Assembly (NCBI GenBank): GCA_038502055.1
Contig: JAXRKN010000033.1
Span: 310,001-374,000 of the forward strand
DNA: 64,000 nucleotides
Reading direction: 5' to 3'
From: Tanytarsus gracilentus
Taxonomy: Eukaryota; Arthropoda; Insecta; Diptera; Chironomidae
Made by a program: the position numbers and the translations under genes. Of the stretch, positions 60,320 to 64,000 are shown piece after piece. Positions within the stretch are counted from its first letter, which is position 1. Each line of letters starts with the position of its first letter. The notes beneath the pieces were generated by a model. The model was not told the origin of the DNA, made no database searches, and saw only the letters and a list, made by a program, of their open reading frames with translations.

Positions 60320-63300
60320 GTAGGTAAAGCTCTAATTTCCATTATTTGCGCATTAATTTGATAACATATAAATATCAATTATGTAATCAATAAATTCGAC
60401 TTTGTTGGCACTAATTAGTAATTTCATCATCGTGGTTTCCTCTTTATATAGAGTTAATCAATATTATGAAGAAAATTAATGTGGTTTGTTTCTCAATCAA
60501 ATCGTGATTGAAGAATTTTGCTCTTCGATTCTCTGTCTTTGGTGCTGAGTATAAAATATTTCTGAATATCTTAATTACTCTTAATTATTAATTAAAATTA
60601 AGTGATTAAGATTAAAAAAGTTGAATGTTATTTTTGCTGAAAAATTCTTTAGAAATTTAACAGTTTAACCTGATTTTAAATTTTAATTGACGATTCACAT
60701 AAAATCCCTCAAAAGCTTCACTTAATTTTTCATGCATACACAAAACTTGTTACACCCCTTCAGTTTCTTGCGAGGAAATGCAATTTTGCAAAAATAACGA
60801 TGACAAATTGTATATGGAATAGCTTAATTCCGCTTGCAAGATGCTGCACACTTCATTCTCTTCCGCTATTGAATTTTTCATCTCATCCTTTTTGTGTGCT
60901 TAAAATTGCACTTGAAAAGCATTAAACCAAAAGCGAAATGGGGGATTCGAGAAAGTCGTCTGAGGTAGAAAAGAAATTGAATAAACTCTCTGTTGAATGA
61001 CTCAGTCGAGCTCCACAAAATAAAATCATGGTTGAGTGCATTCTTTTGAGGTGGAACGACAACGACGAATCCTTTTTAATTTAAAAATTTATTTCTGAAG
61101 CTTGTCGGTAGACGTTGAGATTTTTTCCACTTTGACGATGCAAAGAAGGCGATTAATTTGAATGGAAATATCCATAAAAAAGCATTTTTTCGTGTTCTTT
61201 TATTTAAGCAATATCGTATACGAAGTGATGAGATTGCACGAGAATGAGAAATCATGGATATGTTTACGTTCTTTCCTCTTCTCTCTGTTTGTGTCGGTTT
61301 TAGTGATGATTTAGAGAAAACATTTTCATAGACAATGCCAATGTTTTTATGCATGTTCTTCATACTTTTTGCTTACGAAAAAACTTGAAATTATTTTTTT
61401 AAAATTCAAATAGATTGCAAAAAATTCATTTGATATTTTTATAAAAGAAAATGATTTTTTGCGCTCATAAATTCACACATGACATTCATTGCATCTGAAA
61501 TAAAGACAAAGCATCTATATGATTATTATTAAATTATTCATGGGATGTAACGAGATGTTCGTTCATATCTTTCGAGGCTTGTTGCTTCACGAAAAATGAT
61601 TAAGATTGTGTGTGAGTAACTACATAAATTTTCATATACACAACCAATGCATGGATAGAATAAACGAAGCTCAATTATCCTATAATCCCCTTTAACATGC
61701 TAAACAAAATTAATTATGTTGTGAAGTTGATTATTCCTTCGTGTGACTACTCCCCTCACCCATTTAATGCGAGCGATGGCCCTTTGTTATTAATTTCCTG
61801 GTCTCTTTATGTTGTTTTTATGTAATTTTAGTGGGGAGATAAGATTCCAGTGACACTCATTTATTTTTTTTTCTTCCGTATTTTTAGATAGAGCAATCAA
61901 ATCCCTTTTTCATGACGAAAAAATCAGAATTAATGAAGTTTTCAGGATGCTTCTCTTCTTCCTTTGGGTTAAAGTAAATTCAAAATGAAGAAATTTAACA
62001 AAATGTTTAAAGCTATTAAAACTTTTAACTCTCAATTAAGGCTAAAAATAATTATTCTTGATTTTTTATTTCTTAATATTTTTTATCATAAAAACTTTCC
62101 CTGGATTTTTTCATACCAACAACATTAACCTCCTGAATTTTAATGTGCGAAAAATTTTCTCCTCACGTTCCAGAATCGTGAACAACACGAAAATTTAATT
62201 TTAGGGACTGTCACGAGCACCTGTGTTGAGTCTCCAGCAAAGTTTAAGAGAAGCCCGCCCGAAAAATTGTGAGATTAAGTGTTATTAAAGAAGGTCAAGT
62301 GTGAATTTATGAGAAGTTTTGTGTAAACTATAATCAACCCATCTTTTCGTCTCCGACTCGCAATTTTCTCCTTCGCAGTCTTTCAGTGGCAAAGTACACA
62401 TAATCCCTTTCATCTTTGTGCTTCGTTTCTTTTTCCATACATAGAGAACTTCTCTCGACTTGTGGAATAATGCGAACTAGCAACGTAATAAAGTTGTAAA
62501 GTTATATGGATGCTAAAGCAAACTAATTTCGACACGATAATGTTGCTGCTCTCGCTCTCTAACTGTATATTTTCCCGCTAAACCATCATAGAAGAAGTCT
62601 CACAAAAGGAGGAAATTTTTTTATGCTCCTGCCATGAATGTAAAACTGAATCCTGAATGAAATTAATTCAAATTTTTGAAACGATGTAGTTAGTGCTGTA
62701 TGTGAATGAAAGCTTATTATACTATTGCAGTCTTCTATAAGCTACATTTAATTAATGTAATAATAAAATTAAAATCATTACAAATGTTCTTGGAAATTGT
62801 TAATCTTAAATATATTAAAATAATGTGTTTTTTAAATTTGTAAATTTATGAACAAAATAACTACATCTAGCCCAATTGATTTACACACACCAATTATAAT
62901 TTCGCTAATTATTTTATTACCTTAAAAATGCAAAATTAAAACCAAGCAAGGTTCCCATAAATTTCCATGCTGCCCTTTATTCAATGCCTCATTAAACAGC
63001 AAATGCTTTTGAAAACTATTACTTGACTCTTATTACAAAACTTTCTCCTATGCACCAACCCAATTCAATTGAATTAAAAGCCAACTATACAACAAAAGAG
63101 ATATTGAATAATGAATGAAATCCTTTCAGCGCTTTATCTGAAAAAAAAAACTTGTACAATTAATTTCCATAATGAGCGATTCAGACTATTGAGAACGCTA
63201 GTTTTAATTAATGAAAAATTCATAGTCAATTAACAATACCCGTTCGCATTAAAAATTAATACTCATTGTTCGCTTTACAACTTGCAGCGATAATAAAATT

Positions 63301-64000
63301 CTCTCGAAAGTGGTCAGAAGGGCGATGAAAATTTTTGTTTGCTCAGCTGCCACCGAACCAAAAAAAAGTTTCATCACGTCTTTGATGACAGCTTAATTAA
63401 TAAAGAGAGCTGATCGCATAAAATTTATGAAAAGGGAGCAGACATCCTAATTTGATGAAAATTTCCATAATTTCTCTTTGAATAATTTATTGAGTGAAAA
63501 TTAGCAGCAATTTTTAATTAATGAAGAAAATCTTTTAACCATAATTCTTTTTTATGGTGAACGGCCCAATTTTTCATTGATGAACGTGTCAGGCGAAAAT
63601 ATTTTAGGGAGTTTCTTATTGAAACGTGCTGTGGAAAAATTAAGATTTTTAAATTTTTTAAATTCACAGCAGTTGCTTAGAAACCATTTGAAGCATAATT
63701 CATTATTTCTTTGAAGAATCAAGCACACGAGAGTTATAACTTATATTTCAAAACCAATCTCTCAAATTAATTCTCTTTTCATCCGTGAAAGGCAAAATAA
63801 TTTTTCACCCTCAAAGCTTTTACTTTCTGAGAAATCCAAATTTAGCAATTAGATTTAGAGAATACCTCAAAGGCGGTGAAATTGAAAAGACTTTTTACTC
63901 ATGATTGAAAGTTTGAAAGTTTTATTTGTACTGCTAAAATTATTTGCTAGGTTTCCCTCTTAGTTGATGCCACAAGCCAATGATGTGCTCACGTTGAGGC
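60320..64000. other. gene desert, right part
   Basis: No supported gene. The ORF at 61076-61363 has no domain. The last 37 bases follow a pyrimidine-rich CCCTCTTAG acceptor-like site and stay open in one frame (LMPQANDVLTLR), so an exon may begin at 63964 and run off the window. Confidence 0.4.

Overview
The window is nuclear DNA from an insect. It is very AT-rich, its genes are split by spliceosomal GT-AG introns, and its protein families are typical of insects: a klingon-type Ig adhesion protein, amnionless, a C-type lysozyme, a CO2-receptor-clade gustatory receptor, an S28 serine carboxypeptidase and pickpocket DEG/ENaC channels. The CO2-type gustatory receptor and the overall look suggest a lower dipteran (midge or mosquito-like fly). 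That placement is inference and no species is claimed. All exon models were built by hand from splice sites and reading-frame continuity.

Layout. Positions 1-14,200 hold the 3' two thirds of a large minus-strand klingon-like gene: eight exons across 9 kb, with neither the signal-peptide exon nor the last exon located. Two DNA transposons sit in its introns: a 777-bp hAT-type element at 7038-7814 with an 8-bp target duplication, and a 739-bp foldback element at 11311-12049 with a 9-bp target duplication. Positions 14,200-25,900 are gene-poor except for a 1-kb repeat block at 19.43-20.42 kb, which contains a 17-bp tandem array that reads open in all three forward frames.

Positions 25.9-42.7 kb are the gene-dense core: amnionless (+), a lone AGXT2-like aminotransferase exon (-), a C-type lysozyme (-), the gustatory receptor (-, 8 exons), a prolylcarboxypeptidase-like peptidase (-, 3 exons) and a pickpocket locus (+). 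The pickpocket locus is the most unusual item. Two complete channel subunits are encoded head to tail with no stop between them once a single intron is removed. The splice donor of that intron itself makes the stop codon that would end the first subunit if the intron were kept. The second subunit is interrupted in its extracellular domain by a 1.06-kb insertion that ends in poly(A) and carries a coiled-coil, baculovirus-FP-like ORF. Removing the insertion and one copy of a 5-bp duplication restores the reading frame.

Positions 42.7-64 kb are a gene desert with only weak single-exon candidates (43.70 kb, 60.30 kb and the right edge) and a 2.2-kb strand-asymmetric low-complexity block at 45.4-47.65 kb. 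The genes are not an operon or pathway. Most act at cell surfaces or in secretion (adhesion, endocytosis, antibacterial defence or digestion, chemosensation, ion channel).
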